From positions 18,762,286 to 18,826,285 of the forward strand of contig CM069603.1 of assembly GCA_035771175.1 (NCBI GenBank): a stretch of DNA of 64,000 nt, written 5' to 3'. The position numbers and the translations under genes are program-made. Under the pieces are notes generated by a model, which was not told where the DNA came from, did no database searches, and saw only the letters and a list, made by a program, of their open reading frames with translations. Shown piece after piece: positions 31,925 to 42,814 of this stretch (the stretch's first letter is position 1; the number at the start of each line of letters is the position of its first letter). Source of the DNA: Paratinospora sagittata. Taxonomy: Eukaryota > Streptophyta > Magnoliopsida > Ranunculales > Menispermaceae.

Positions 31925-32912
31925 TTTACTCATAGTAAATATGTTTTTACTTTTTCCGTAGTCTAACGTATTTGCATAATAGGTTGAAGTAGTTTGAAGT
32001 TAGTATTTATATCCCGGTAGTTGTTGAATAGTTTGTAAACTTTTGTAAAAAAAATAAAAAAAAAATAAATAAATAAATGAAAAAAACTTCATGCCTAATT
32101 TTTGGCTCATAATAATCGTTATGTGATGTTGTGTGCTAGATTATCTGTGGTAGGCCCACTCGTCCAGTGAGTTTCTTCACTATTAATGGATGTGGTATGG
32201 GACACAACAAACTCACACAAATACTGACGAAAACGCGAGACGGGGTAACCTACGGACCTGCTGTGTAGCAGTTCATGGCGGAAGTCTGACTTACCATCCG
32301 TATTGTCAAGTTCACATGGTATGGGAAGTGAGAACTCGATGGATAGTAGTGGCAGACATCTTTCCACCAGAATTTGCAAAAGACCGCACACAGATCCCCT
32401 TGACTGGACCACGCCCTTATCATCAAATTCATGCGGAATGGGACGTATGAATTTGGACAATAATAAGAATTGTCAGGTCTTGGTGATAGGTGGGCATAGT
32501 ATAACAAGTGCAAGGGAATTACAACATATAGTTGTAGGTGACAACATGAGGAAAAGGTCGAGGAAATATCTGTGGCATGTACTGGTATTCAACAATGTAG
32601 CTATTCTTACAAATACACAAGAAATTTTTTTTAAACGCAGTTTAAAAAACGCAAATACTACTATACTAATCTTTACCAACATTACAAATTACACTCTTTG
32701 TTTTGTTTTCAGACCAACCTAAAAAGTATAGTGCCACGACGCTCTAAGGCTCCTCATCTTCCTTATTACCTAGCCTAGAAAACTACGAGGTTAAAACTTA
32801 TAACATAACACTCAAGAACTTGGCATATGCACTCCAACACGAATCAATCCTCCTGACGTCGTAAGAATTTATGTCGCACATTTTGTGCTAATATGAAGCA
32901 ACTCTGCAGACA
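31925..32912 (+). other. Element F spacer between ORF1 and gag, with three stem-loops
   Basis: It begins with an A-rich stretch (32047-32090), then three inverted repeats about 120 bp apart. They are GTGAGTTT/AAACTCAC (32167-32216), AGTTCACA/TGAGAACT (32309-32336) and CAAATTCAT/ATGAATTTG (32424-32455). All enclose the same core, (T/C)GG(T/A)ATGGGA. An open frame of 113 codons on the minus strand (32119-32460) covers them but has no recognisable domain. The rest to 32912 is AT-rich with no gene. Confidence 0.6.
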
Positions 32913-34090
32913 ATGCCGGTCCAAACAAGAAGACAGCATGACCCTAGTTCCTCTCGACAAGCGTCTGCATTTATGCAGCCACAAAAAGATGCTGGATCTG
33001 AACCTACTCCACCTACATCTGAACAAGCAGTGGACGACAAAAGTAATGCCCTGACAGCCGAACAAACTGCTGCAGCTCCTTCCAATGGTGTAGCCGTACC
33101 ATTTGGCATGGAGCAATTCTTCCAAAACTTTACTAAGTACATGAAGGCGTCAATGAGAGGTTCAGTCCAGAGCATTGCTGATCAGCAAACTGCGGTCCCC
33201 TAGCCGCAAGTAGCACTGACTAAGCAAAAGATTGACCAGATGACCAATCAAATTACAAAGTACAAACGTTTGCAGCCTATCACTTTTGATGGGTAGCCTG
33301 ACTCTGATGAAGCCTACAAGTGGCTTGAAGAAACACGCAAGGCGCTCGAGGAAATGGGAGCATCCGACGAAAGAAAAATTCCTCTTGCCGTGTACCAGTT
33401 GGTGGGAAACGCTAACTCCTGGTGAAAAACAGGCAAGGAAGACCCTCGAATAAACTCCAGTACCATGACTTAGAAACAATTTGAAGCTAAATTCTTCAGT
33501 GAGTATTTTCCCAATTCTGTCAAGAAGAAGAAGATGCAGGAATTCACAAGACTCTACCAAGGAAATATGACAATCTGGGAATACGCAGATAAGTTCACGA
33601 AACTTTCTGTTTTCTCTCTCTCTACTATCTCCACCGAAAGGGACAAAGTGTAAAAGTTTTTCAATGGGTTGAAGCCAGACATTAGGCAAGCCCTTGCCTT
33701 TTTGGAACCTGACAACTTTAGGAAATTGGTAAATAAGGCAATAAATTATGAGCAAGAGAAGCTTGAGTAGGAACAATGGCGCAACCGGGGTAAACAAGTC
33801 ATTGCGCCAACACAACAGTCTGATAGAAACCCTACCAGCCAAATCAAAACGCTCGCCCCAATATAGGCAACCCCCAAAACCCTCGGTTCCAGTTCGCTTC
33901 ACTTGTTCCAACACAACCAAATTTCCAAAGGAACCCTCGAAATCGCCAAAATCATACAAGCCAAAAAAACGACAATAACCGGCTATTTCCACCACCTCCT
34001 CCAAAACAACAACCACAAGATCGAGATCGTGTGTGGTCTAACTGTGGCCGGGTGGGTCACGTTCGACCAATTTGTCCTCTTTTAGCACCT
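32913..34090 (+). pseudogene. Element F gag
   Basis: The start at 32913 (MPVQTRRQHDPSSSRQ) is followed by a Pro/Ala-rich N-terminus. The capsid core around 33260-33700 has ITFDG, PDSDEAYKWLEETRKALEEM, LVGNANSW and FSEYFPNSVKKKKMQEF. There are in-frame stops at about 33201, 33294, 33423, 33469, 33651 and 33768. A zinc knuckle follows at about 34032-34080 (WSNCGRVGHVRPICP), in which the first Cys of CCHC is replaced by Trp. This would form the particle; the copy is disabled. Confidence 0.8.
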
Positions 34091-34776
34091 GGCCAACCCA
34101 GGGCTCCTGCTGCACCAGTTCAGCAAACAGCCCCAATAGCTCCACCACCACCACCAATACAACAACAAGGCCTTAGGCAACAAGGACAAGCTTACGCTGT
34201 TGTTAAACGACTGATGCTAGAAAACAACGTGATGGAAGGTACCTTTGTTTTTCTTAACATGCTGGTACATGTTTTATTCTATTCGGGTTCTACGCATTCG
34301 TTTATTGCTTCCAATGTAGTCCAGAAATTAGGACTACAACCAAAGGCTACTCCTATTATAATTTGGGTATCCACTCCAATAGGACCGGGTACAGAAATAA
34401 ATCAAATATGTTCCAATTGTGAACTTACAATATTAGATCATCAGTTGGCAGCGGATATTTTAGTAATGGATTTCTCTGATTTTGATATCATCTTGGGTAT
34501 GGAGTGGTTAACACCTTTACATGCTCAAGATTGTCAGAAGAAGCAAGTTCGACTGACATTGCCTAATGGTGGTAACCTGAAAGTCCAAGGGGTTCGTGGA
34601 CACGTTCATCAATCTACCGTGTCCCTTATAAGATCTCAGATGCAAGCTCTTTCAATACTTGATCAGGATGATGACGAAAGTATCGTGTCCTGTCATCCTC
34701 CCAACTTAAAAGATTTTCCAGTTGTTCGTGAATATCCAAGGGTATTCTTAGACGAGCTTCCAGGACTTCTTCCTCA
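34091..34776 (+). pseudogene. Element F protease
   Basis: It is open in the frame 34031-34804. After a Pro/Gln-rich linker comes VHVLFYSGSTHSFIASNVV: the catalytic Asp of the usual FDSGSTHSF motif is Tyr, so the enzyme would be dead. DIILGMEWL follows near 34490 and then the linker [19 protein letters not shown] leading to reverse transcriptase. The frame shifts near 34777. Confidence 0.8.
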
Positions 34777-36110
34777 TTGGAATTTGACTTTGAAATTAAG
34801 TTGATTCTTGGTATAGAACCTGTCTACATTCCACCTTACCGCATGCCTAATGTAGACTTAGTCGAACTAGATAAGCAGTTGAAGGAATTAGAGCAGCTGG
34901 GATTTATAAGAAAGAGCACGTCACCTTGGGGTGCTCCAATTCTTTTTGTCAAGAAAAAGGACGGTTCACTTCGACTCTGCATCGACTATAGAAAACTGGA
35001 CAAAGTCACTATCAAGAACAAATACCAATTACCTCGAATAGAAGATCTGTTCGATCAATTAAGAGGAGCGAGATTCTTTTCAAAAATTGACCTACGCTCG
35101 GGGTATCACCAACTCCGAGTTAAGGCAGAAGACATCCCAAAAACAACTTTTCGAACTAGATATGGTCATTACGAATTCACGGTAATGCCATTTGGCCTAT
35201 CAAATGCACCTGCGATATTCATGGATCGAATGAACCACATTTTCAGACCATACCTAGATCGCTTTGTTGTTGTATTTGTCGACGACGTACTGATATACTC
35301 TCCCACAGAGGAACTCCATGATAAACATTTGAGAACTGTACTTAGTACCCTTCAACAACATGAGTTGTACGCCATGTTCAGCAAGTGTGAATTCTGGATG
35401 ACTAAGGTTAAGTTCCTCGGTCATGTAGTGTCCCATGATGGCATCGAAGTAGATCCATCTAAGGTAGAAGCCGTACTTAGTTGGAAACAACCGACTAATG
35501 TTACAGAAATTAGGAGCTTCCTCGGATTAGCTGAATATTACAGACGATTCATGAAGAATTTTTCCAAACTTGCTAAACCAATCACTCGTCTGACCTGGAA
35601 AGACACACATTTTATTTGAAGTGAAGCCTGTGAAGCAGCCTTTTAAGAACTCAAGGAAAGGCTGACTACAACACCTATTCTAACCACTCCGAAGGATGGG
35701 ATTGGCTTCACACTGTACACGGATGCATCGCTTCAAGGACTTGGAGCAGTGCTAATGCAAGAAGATCGTGTCGTGGCCTATGCCTCGCAGCAGTTGAAAA
35801 TTCATGACGTAAATTATCCAACTTATGATTTAGAACTCACGGCAGTAGTGTTCGCCTTAAAAATTTGGCGACATTACTTGTATGGGGAACGATTCGAAGT
35901 CTTCTCCGACCATAAAAGTCTTCAGTAAATTTATACTCAGAAAGACTTAAATCTTCGCCAGAGGCGATGGCTCGAGTTTATCAAAGACTATGACTTTGAA
36001 CTTAAATATCATCCGAGCAAAGCCAATGTAGTGGCTGAAGCCCTTAACAGAAAATCATATGTGTCCACCTGCACAATAAATTTTGAAATGGGCAAGATGT
36101 CCTACGAGTT
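34777..36110 (+). pseudogene. Element F reverse transcriptase and RNase H
   Basis: 280 codons are open from 34777 to 35619. They include [51 protein letters not shown], the catalytic FVDDVLIYS, and [17 protein letters not shown]. Stops occur at 35617, 35644 and 35926. RNase H continues with [34 protein letters not shown] and ANVVAEALNRKS, where the usual ADALSRK is altered. The enzyme would copy element RNA into DNA. It is close in order and motifs to B, but from a separate family. Confidence 0.85.
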
Positions 36111-37300
36111 GGAAAAGTATAACTTGTAGTTTCGAAATGATGGAAATGCAGTTAGAGTTGCCCAATTCACTACCCACTTTGACCTCATTAAGAGAATAAT
36201 CGCTGCACAAACCAAGGATGATGAGCTTATAAAGATGACGAAGCTTATTCAGCAGAACCAAGCTCCACATCAATGGTCTCTTACTTCTGATGGTGTCGTA
36301 TTATATAAAGAAAGGTTGTGTGTAGCTCAGGATCCAAAACCTAGGCAGGACCTGATGAATGAATGCCACAAATCTAGGTTTTCTATACATCAAGGGTGAA
36401 ACAAAATGTATAAAGACATGAGAAGGCAATTCTAGTTTAATGGAATGAAAAAGGCCGTAGCGGAATTCGTGGCCAAGTGCCTTACTTGTCAACAAGTAAA
36501 AGCCGATCGCAGGCTCTCCTCTAGGCTATTACAACCACTTCCTATAGGGGGATGGAAATGGGATAATATTTCCATGGATTTTGTGTTAGCGTTACCCAAA
36601 AAGGTCATGGGTCAGGTCATTGTTTGGGTAATTGTTGATCGGTTAACCAAAGCTGCACATTTTATACCAGTGAGACTGACCAATACTCAAACCAAGTTAG
36701 CAGAAATCTATGAACGAGAGATCATCAGATTGCATGGGATCCCTCTCACCATCGTCTGTGATCAAGACCTTAGATTCACATCCAAATTCTGCCAAAGCTT
36801 TCACGCCTGGTTAGGTACAAAAATTCTTATGAGTACTGCTTTTCATCCCCAGATAGATGGACAATCTGAGCGGCTTATTCAAATTCTGGAGGACAAGCTA
36901 CGTTGTTGTGCCCTCGATTTTAATGATGGATGGACAAAGTATCTTCATTTAGTAGAATTTGCACATAGTAATAGTTATCAAACAAACATTAAGATGGCCC
37001 TGTATGAAGCACTATATGGGTGACCATGTAGATCACCTCTGTGTTGGGTAGATATGTCTGATCGGCTATAGCTTGGTCCTGATCTCATCCGAGAAACCAC
37101 AGAGAAAATAAAGCTCGTTCAAGAACGACTTCATACCACCCAAAGCAGACACAAAAGTTATGCAGACAAGCGACGAAAACCTCTAGAATTTCAAGTTGGC
37201 GACTTTGTTCTTTTAAAGTTCCAACCATTTAAAAGTGTGAAAAGATTTGGAGTTAAAGGAAAGCTGTCTCCAAGGTTTATCGAACCAATTCTAATTATTG
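36111..37300 (+). pseudogene. Element F integrase
   Basis: The N-terminal HHCC zinc domain is damaged by stops (HKSRFSIHQG, then stops at 36398 and 36434, then CLTCQ). The core is open at 36445-37023 and keeps all three catalytic residues: Asp in ISMDFVLALP, Asp in TIVCDQDLRF, and Glu in DGQSERLIQILE. A stop at 37021 follows YEALYG. The C-terminal part has GDFVLLKFQPFKS and RFGVKGKLSPRFIEP in frame from 37237. Confidence 0.85.
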
Positions 37301-37612
37301 AGCGAGTTGGCAAGTCTGCATATCGTCTGTCTTTACCACAATCTATGGCCAAGGTACACAATGTTTTTCATATATCCATGCTTAGAAATGTCTTCATGAT
37401 CCTTCACACATCATACCCTTCTTTGAGGTTGAAATTGAGGAAGAAAATAAATATAAAGAATATCCTGTGCAAATCTTGGACAGAAAGACACAAGACTTGA
37501 GAAACAAGAGCATTCTGTTAATAAAAATCCTCTGGAATCATCACGAATAGAAGAAGCAATGTGGAAATTGGAACAAGAGATCAAGCAAAAATACCCACAC
37601 TTGTTTGTATAG
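37301..37612 (+). pseudogene. Element F chromodomain
   Basis: After VHNVFHISMLR the frame shifts near 37390. The shifted frame reads YPVQILDRKTQDLRNKSILL, IKILWNHHE, a stop at 37547, and then EEAMWKLEQEIKQKYPHLF. The RNK, W, H and EEA.W pattern is that of chromoviral chromodomains. This supports chromovirus membership for F. Confidence 0.7.
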
Positions 37613-38094
37613 AATTGCTTGTTTACATATAAATAAAATACTTCTTGTTCTTATTCTATGCCCTTGGGTTTTCTTGTTTTGTTTTTGGCACAGATGTCTC
37701 ACGATTATTTACAATTTTGAACCATCTGAACACAACAATAACTCAAATCAGGATACAAATATGAGTGTTGAAGGAGATGATGACATGAGCTCAAACCCGT
37801 CAGACTGGAGTCCTTCCACTAACTATTACTCCCAGTCTACATCCCCTCCTAGGTCACAATTTGCAAAAATGTCATGAGTCCAAACCTTAATACCCAATCC
37901 AACAAGATATTTTGCAGCACGTTTTGGGATATCTGACCCAGAAGATGAAAACATTACAGGTATGAGTCAATCGAGTATGCGGTTTTGCCAGACCGCTCGA
38001 AAATCAGTACGACAACTATTGCCCTCTTTTCAGAACCCCCGCACCACGTCAACATGGAATCCAGTCCTAGTCTTTCCCAGGCTTCCAGGGGTGC
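37613..38094 (+). pseudogene. Element F downstream ORF remnant after pol
   Basis: After the pol stop there is a T-rich stretch ending TTTTTGGCACAG|ATG at about 37692, which looks like a splice acceptor before an ATG. One frame then reads an acidic, Ser/Asn-rich peptide (EGDDDMSSNPSDW). It reaches a stop at 37876, and continues with RYFAARFGISDPEDENITG until the H LTR at 38095. No domain is recognised. It could be a third ORF of F, or 3' UTR with chance coding potential. Confidence 0.35.
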
Positions 38095-39752
38095 TGATAG
38101 CATAAATTTTAATTCGCAAGAGTACAAAGATCAAGTTATAATACCCAAGGTGAGTGGGTTATCGTATCCACAGAGATAGTGAAATTAACTATTAAAAATG
38201 CTCAAAACTACTAAAGTGTCGATCTTATCTAAGCTATCAAAACGTGATGATAAACTGTGCTAAAAATTGAAATAGCTGAAATTAGAAATTAAACTAACAA
38301 TTAAACAGAGATTTAGAGAAAATAGATGGTTAAAGATTATTAGAGAGTTGATTTCACTATGTTGATCTATATGGGTATCAAAAGATAATGTTGTTGATTC
38401 AACTCTTAAGTGTATAAATCATGAATCCAAAATTGTTTAAACCCTTCTCTCAAATGAAAATTCAAACATCTATGCTTCAATTTCTAATCCCCTCTCTCGA
38501 ATGTAAATTAACAATTAAAGCATGCATTAAGAGCTAAGATTCAATTTAAATGATTTCAAAGGGGTTGTAGGTCTCTCGACTCGATACAAACTCCCTAGGT
38601 TTCAATTCACTTTATCAAACTCGAAAACACCTCTCTCGAGTGTAAGAATTCAAATCTAAATTCATCCAACAAGTGGCCAACAAGTTGCAAGCATTAAGTA
38701 TGGAGAATTGAAAATAAACAAATCACATTGCTCAACAACACAAAAATAATGAAAATCAACCCATATGTCTCAACGTAGATTCATCAAACCCTCTAATAGA
38801 AATATTTAGTTCATCATCAAAGTCAAGAATACAAGAGAGAAATTAAAGAGAAAAGACATGAATACAATAAATATAAAATAAGAAATGAATCTAAAACCCT
38901 CTTTTGAGTGTTTCTCCTTCTTCTTCTTCCTTTGAAAAGTTCTGCAACTTGTCTTCTTCTTCAATTTCTTCCTTGCTTTTCTTTTTCTTTATTCTCTACT
39001 CTATACTCTACTATACCGCTATTGTTCCTCTCTACACTAAGATAATCCCTTTATAAAACCCTAAAAAACAAATTTATATATCAAAAAGCAAAAGAACCCC
39101 TAATCTCTATCTCGCACACTATAAAGTACTGTTGTGGCGCTGAAGCTTGTAGCGTCGCGACGCTACTTCATAATTTCTCTTTCGCGCAACATTCTCTCGA
39201 AGCATCATGATGGGTGCCCCTATAGACTTCAGATTTTACTCTTTTGGACACCGTGATGGGCGCCGCAGCGCCCAGACAACATTTCTTCTAGTCTTTTCAG
39301 TATTATGGGACTTAGCCATTTTTCTAGTTTTTCTGTGGCTTCTTTTGCAACATGGTCTCATCATCGTTTGATCCACATTCAAAGCTCTTTATTTACCTAC
39401 AACACAAAACACAAAACACAAGTAAATGATTTATATTATATGCAAGTGTGTATTAACATGTATAATTCTATATGCCCTATGTACAGCTTGTAAAATATTG
39501 ACAAAATTAATATGAAAAGGATGCAATTGACTTTAGGAAAAATACCTAATCATTATTATTCCCCTAAACTAGCCTAATGTATTTTATTCTTCAAAATCAC
39601 TAAAACTAATTTATAAAACTCCTAAAAATATCTAAATGAACCTAAAACACTAAATGAACTAATTAATGCAAATATATCTAAAAACTAACTAAATGCACCT
39701 AAAAACCTATGAAATTAACATGTAAAATACTAATCTAAAACTCAACTTATCA
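38095..39752 (-). repeat. Element H 3' LTR (Athila-like)
   Basis: On the minus strand it starts TGATAAGTTGAG, right after GGGGGAATT, and ends TTATGCTATCA. The ends TGATA...TATCA are inverted repeats. Length 1,658 bp. It has the Athila-type 3' region (ACCTTGGGTATTATAACTTGA). Its U3 half contains an 18-bp palindrome (39149-39166) and GGGCGC/GCGCCC (39258-39273) in AT-rich DNA. Repeated CCTCTCTCGA(A/G)TG motifs occur at about 38500-38640. No gene seen. Confidence 0.8.
39149..39166. repeat. 18-bp GC-rich perfect palindrome in the H LTR
   Basis: GTAGCGTCGCGACGCTAC is fully self-complementary, with four CpG sites, in a region otherwise near 30% GC. A second GC dyad lies about 100 bp away. It could be a protein-binding site or a hairpin in U3. 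Confidence 0.85.
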
Positions 39753-39770
39753 AATTCCCCCGAAACTTAG
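39753..39770 (-). other. Element H polypurine tract
   Basis: The minus strand reads CTAAGTTTCGGGGGAATT directly before the LTR start TGATAAG. The usual Athila tract is close to AAGTTTGGGGG. It fixes the orientation and the LTR border. Confidence 0.75.
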
Positions 39771-41249
39771 ACTTTGATCATCCCGAGCAAATAGAAAAAA
39801 TGAGAGTTGGATACAAAACTCTTCACATATTCCAGAATGAGCAAAAGTTTGATTTGCAAAGATTTGATAATCTCAAAAACAACTAACAATTCTCACAAAA
39901 TAACTAAAGGAAGATTTCGAAAGTTTAAACTTATCTGTCTAGAATTTCAACCTACACAACCATGTCTTCTTTTCTATCTTTAATTGACAACCAAACATAA
40001 AAAATCATTCACATGACTCATAAATCATATAGATCAATGCAATCAAGATAAAAATATGATCTCACAAAACAAAATGCAAACTTCATACCCTTACTTTTCA
40101 CACTTCTCTCCACTAATATAGGTCTCACACCAGTTAAGATCCATAGGACTTTGTTAAGCTTGTAATGTAAGGCCATGGGTTAAAGGTATGTCAAATAGAT
40201 AAACATTAAGTTCAAAGCACTCAAAACATCTTTAATATTGACAAAATTCTTGCATACAACCCATTTTTACAAAATAAGCCACACCCAGCATGGTAGAATG
40301 ATATCAACACATGGATTTTTCCCCCCTTTTTTCTTTTTTTTTAGATACACCTCCAAATATGTCACTTTCATACATGGATTAAGAAACATTCTTTTCTTTT
40401 CACTCTTTTTCTTTCTTTTTTTCACATGCAACACACATATTAATCCATTTCTCATTGTTTTCTCATCCATTTTCATTCAATAGCCATTATTCACATATTT
40501 TCCCATGCAAAAATATCCTAACCCAACACAACTGCATTTTTCAAAGAGTTAAAGAGTGCTAATGTAAAAACAAGGGAAACTTCAATTAAAGGCTTTGGCT
40601 AATTAATTTTTGGTGACAATGAATAAGATAAAAGGCTCAAATAAGGGTGACTAGGGGTAATAAACTAACTAGGTAGGCTTTATGGTTTAATCAATCCAGA
40701 AATGGCCTAAATCATCTCTCTCATGGTGTAAATCCTAGGATTTTGCCTCAAGAAGTGATCAAGCAAGTTCTAAAGTTCAGTTTAAAAATGAGATCTAAAG
40801 GTCCTTATTTTGCATAATGTCAATTTAAACATCAAGTGGAACTCATGATTATGATTTCACATTCAGATGCCAGTAAAGATGTTCAATAAACCTGGTAGAA
40901 CAGATTAAGCACACAGACTTAAAGGTACTTTCTAAATATCCAAAAGTCATGTTCAGAAATGAGTGTTAATACTATCATAGATTATCCGTACAAAATCAAA
41001 TCAAAACCAAAGCTCATAAAGGAATATGAGTTTTATTCATGACCTACTATTTATTTTACACACTATTATGCTAATATGCAAACAAACACTACACAAAATA
41101 AACATTGAACCCTCCCCCAAACTTAAATGATGCATTGTCCTCAACGGAACACAAAATAGTATGGAAAGGTTCAAGAAACTCCCTTAGCCGCCTCAAGTAA
41201 TGAAGATTTTGGTGATCTCACTTCTGAGCGAGCAAATGACTGAACTGCT
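39771..41249 (-). other. Element H noncoding 3' internal segment
   Basis: AT-rich DNA with no recognisable gene. On the minus strand GGACAATGCATCATTTAAG and TTTGGGGGAGGG (about 41108-41142) form the first purine-rich motif, placed just after the downstream ORF as in other Athila elements. A long T/C run lies at 40318-40345 and 40390-40425. Confidence 0.6.
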
Positions 41250-42185
41250 CTAGTCTTCCTCCTCCTCATCTTCATCTTCTTCACTGGAGCCATCATCTGC
41301 AGTCGACTGGTGTGCTGGAAATATTGGTGGTTTGGGAAATTGCAGAGGAAGTGGACTGGTGAGATTCACAAACTGTGTTAACACAACATTGTATTGGACT
41401 TGGTAGTCGATGAAACGATTGGTCTTGTCCATCAAGTGCTCAAGACGGGACAACCACTTATCCAGATTGATTTGCTGCTCCTTAAGTGGATGAGAAGAGG
41501 ATGCCCCTCACTAGGCGCTGTACTTGGTGAAATGATCACATTTTTATATCGACTAAAATTCCCAGAATCAATAATGGCTTTTGGATATAAAATCTCCTCA
41601 TCCGGTTGCCAAATCACCCCAGTGTTTTTGCATAATGCGCATATAAGTGAAGGATGCAATTACGTTCTCAACATCAATGGATTTTCCAAAAATGATGGCA
41701 TAAAGCAAAATGTCCTTGTCTTTAGTCACATCAGATAAGTGGTTCACAGGCATTAGCTTACCACATAAGAAGTTAAGCCACTCCGTACTCAGCCGTGTTA
41801 ATCCCTTTCGAGGGAATGACGACGGGACTCCCCTATTTAGCTTCCATATTGTTCCTTGGTGACACAAAGTAGAAATGTTCTCGTTTGTATCGACTCCTTA
41901 ATTTAAATAAGTAGAGTAACCATCATTGTCAATATTCTACAATCCATAGTATGCATTAATGGTGAAACGATCAAAAGACACCATGTGCCCCCTCACAAAC
42001 ACCTTGTAATCATCATGTGCTCGTGCATTTGCATAGAATTCACGTACCATGGGAATAACAACAGGGTCCAGTTGGCGCACAAATGTTCGCCATTGTCTAG
42101 CAGCAATTATTTCAACAATTTGAGGAATGTGTGCCTGAGAATCATTCATACCCCGTTCCTGAACGAGGCTTTTCCTCACCACTGA
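41250..42185 (-). pseudogene. Element H downstream ORF (plant-transposon-protein-like)
   Basis: The first part reads VEIIAARQWRTFVRQL, then VVIPMVREFYANARAHDDYK and VFVRGHMVSFDRFTINAYYG. I recognise this as the ORF of Athila-type elements often named putative plant transposon protein (I believe Pfam Transposase_32/PF20167, from memory). Stops follow at about 41937 and 41901. The frame then continues with PRKGLTRLSTEWLNF and ILLYAIIFGKSIDVENVIAS, shifts near 41665 to LICALCKNTGVIW, and ends in an acidic tail (SSEEDEDEEEED, 41250). The function is unknown. Its sense matches the H LTR. Confidence 0.72.
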
Positions 42186-42189
42186 TTGG

Positions 42190-42685
42190 AGAATGGAAAA
42201 TATAACCTAGGCTATCGTGAGACTCACAAGGAGATCGAGAACCTTTGAAGTCGTTAGGTGGAAATCATAGATCTTAATGACTTATTGTTGTTTTTGGTTT
42301 TCAACGAAAAAGTTAAACCAAGACAACAATAATATGCTCTAGTTTTGCTTCAAAAGAGAGAATTAGAAAGGTTAGAATTTCCGACTTATAAGCTGAGGAA
42401 TTGATTTAATGATAATAATATATATATAAAGACATAGTTGAGAGTGAGGTGACATCGAAGCTCTAATATATTCTCCCATTGATTTCCCATCTGATTTACA
42501 TTGCGTTATTAGTTAATTAGTTAATTGCTGTTTTAATTACTCAATCACTCGATTTCGACTGTCTAGATAAAATTAGGGTTAAAACGTGATAACTAGTGTA
42601 GTAAATATCCCTGAGGACGATACCCAATTTCTCATCGGAATATATTATAACTTGACACTGTACGCTTGTGGGTTTGCATGTAACA
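42190..42685 (+). repeat. Element I Athila-like LTR, 3' part
   Basis: The sequence CCCTGAGGACGATACCC, ATTATAACTTGACACTG and TACGCTTGTGGG is the typical end of Athila LTRs. It stops at GCATGTAACA (42685), six bases before the primer site. The LTR start is not found; the left side abuts the H ORF on the opposite strand, so it is 5'-truncated. The left limit is approximate. Confidence 0.65.
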
Positions 42686-42691
42686 AGTTTT

Positions 42692-42709
42692 TGGTGCCGA
42701 TGCCGGGGA
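42692..42709 (+). other. Element I primer-binding site (tRNA-Asp type)
   Basis: TGGTGCCGATGCCGGGGA differs in two positions from TGGCGCCGTTGCCGGGGA, the site used by Athila-type elements and complementary to the 3' end of tRNA-Asp. Confidence 0.8.
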
Positions 42710-42814
42710 TAATTCCTAGTTTTCACTACTATCGTGTCCTTTAACTTTGATTTTAGTTAAGATTTTTCTTTTTGATGTTTTTTATTTTTCTTTTGTAGTT
42801 TCTTTTGTAGAGCA

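Larger units (their letters stand above)
29226..38094 (+). mobile_element. Element F: chromovirus with an extra ORF upstream of gag
   Basis: The order is 5' LTR, tRNA-iMet primer site, ORF1 (30607-31924), a spacer with three hairpins, gag, protease, reverse transcriptase-RNase H, integrase, chromodomain, then a short downstream ORF. It is cut at 38095 by the LTR of Athila-like element H, and no 3' LTR is seen. Canonical plant chromoviruses start with gag soon after the primer site, so 2.5 kb with a separate ORF before gag is unusual. All frames have stops. ORF1 and pol are in the same strand sense, and there is no LTR or primer site between them. Still, a chimera of two elements is not excluded. 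Confidence 0.75.
38095..42185 (-). mobile_element. Element H: 3' half of an Athila-like element, minus strand
   Basis: From right to left: a downstream ORF (42185-41250), a first purine-rich motif (41108-41125), about 1.3 kb of AT-rich DNA, a polypurine tract (39753-39770), and a complete LTR (38095-39752). Two TTTGGGGG-type tracts flanking a noncoding 3' segment are usual for Athila elements. Gag and pol are missing; at about 42190 a plus-strand Athila-like LTR takes over. It inserted into element F. Confidence 0.75.

Noticed and set aside
32119..32460. A 113-codon minus-strand protein with three similar segments
   Set aside because: The similarity comes from the three hairpins with a shared loop. 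No start context or homologue supports a protein.
33162..34016. A 284-codon open frame on the minus strand
   Set aside because: It lies antisense to the gag of element F, whose capsid and zinc-knuckle motifs read on the plus strand. No recognisable domain; taken as a shadow.
39771..41249. Host coding sequence in the AT-rich region of element H
   Set aside because: Only short incidental frames and homopolymer runs; position and purine tracts fit the noncoding 3' segment of an Athila-like element.
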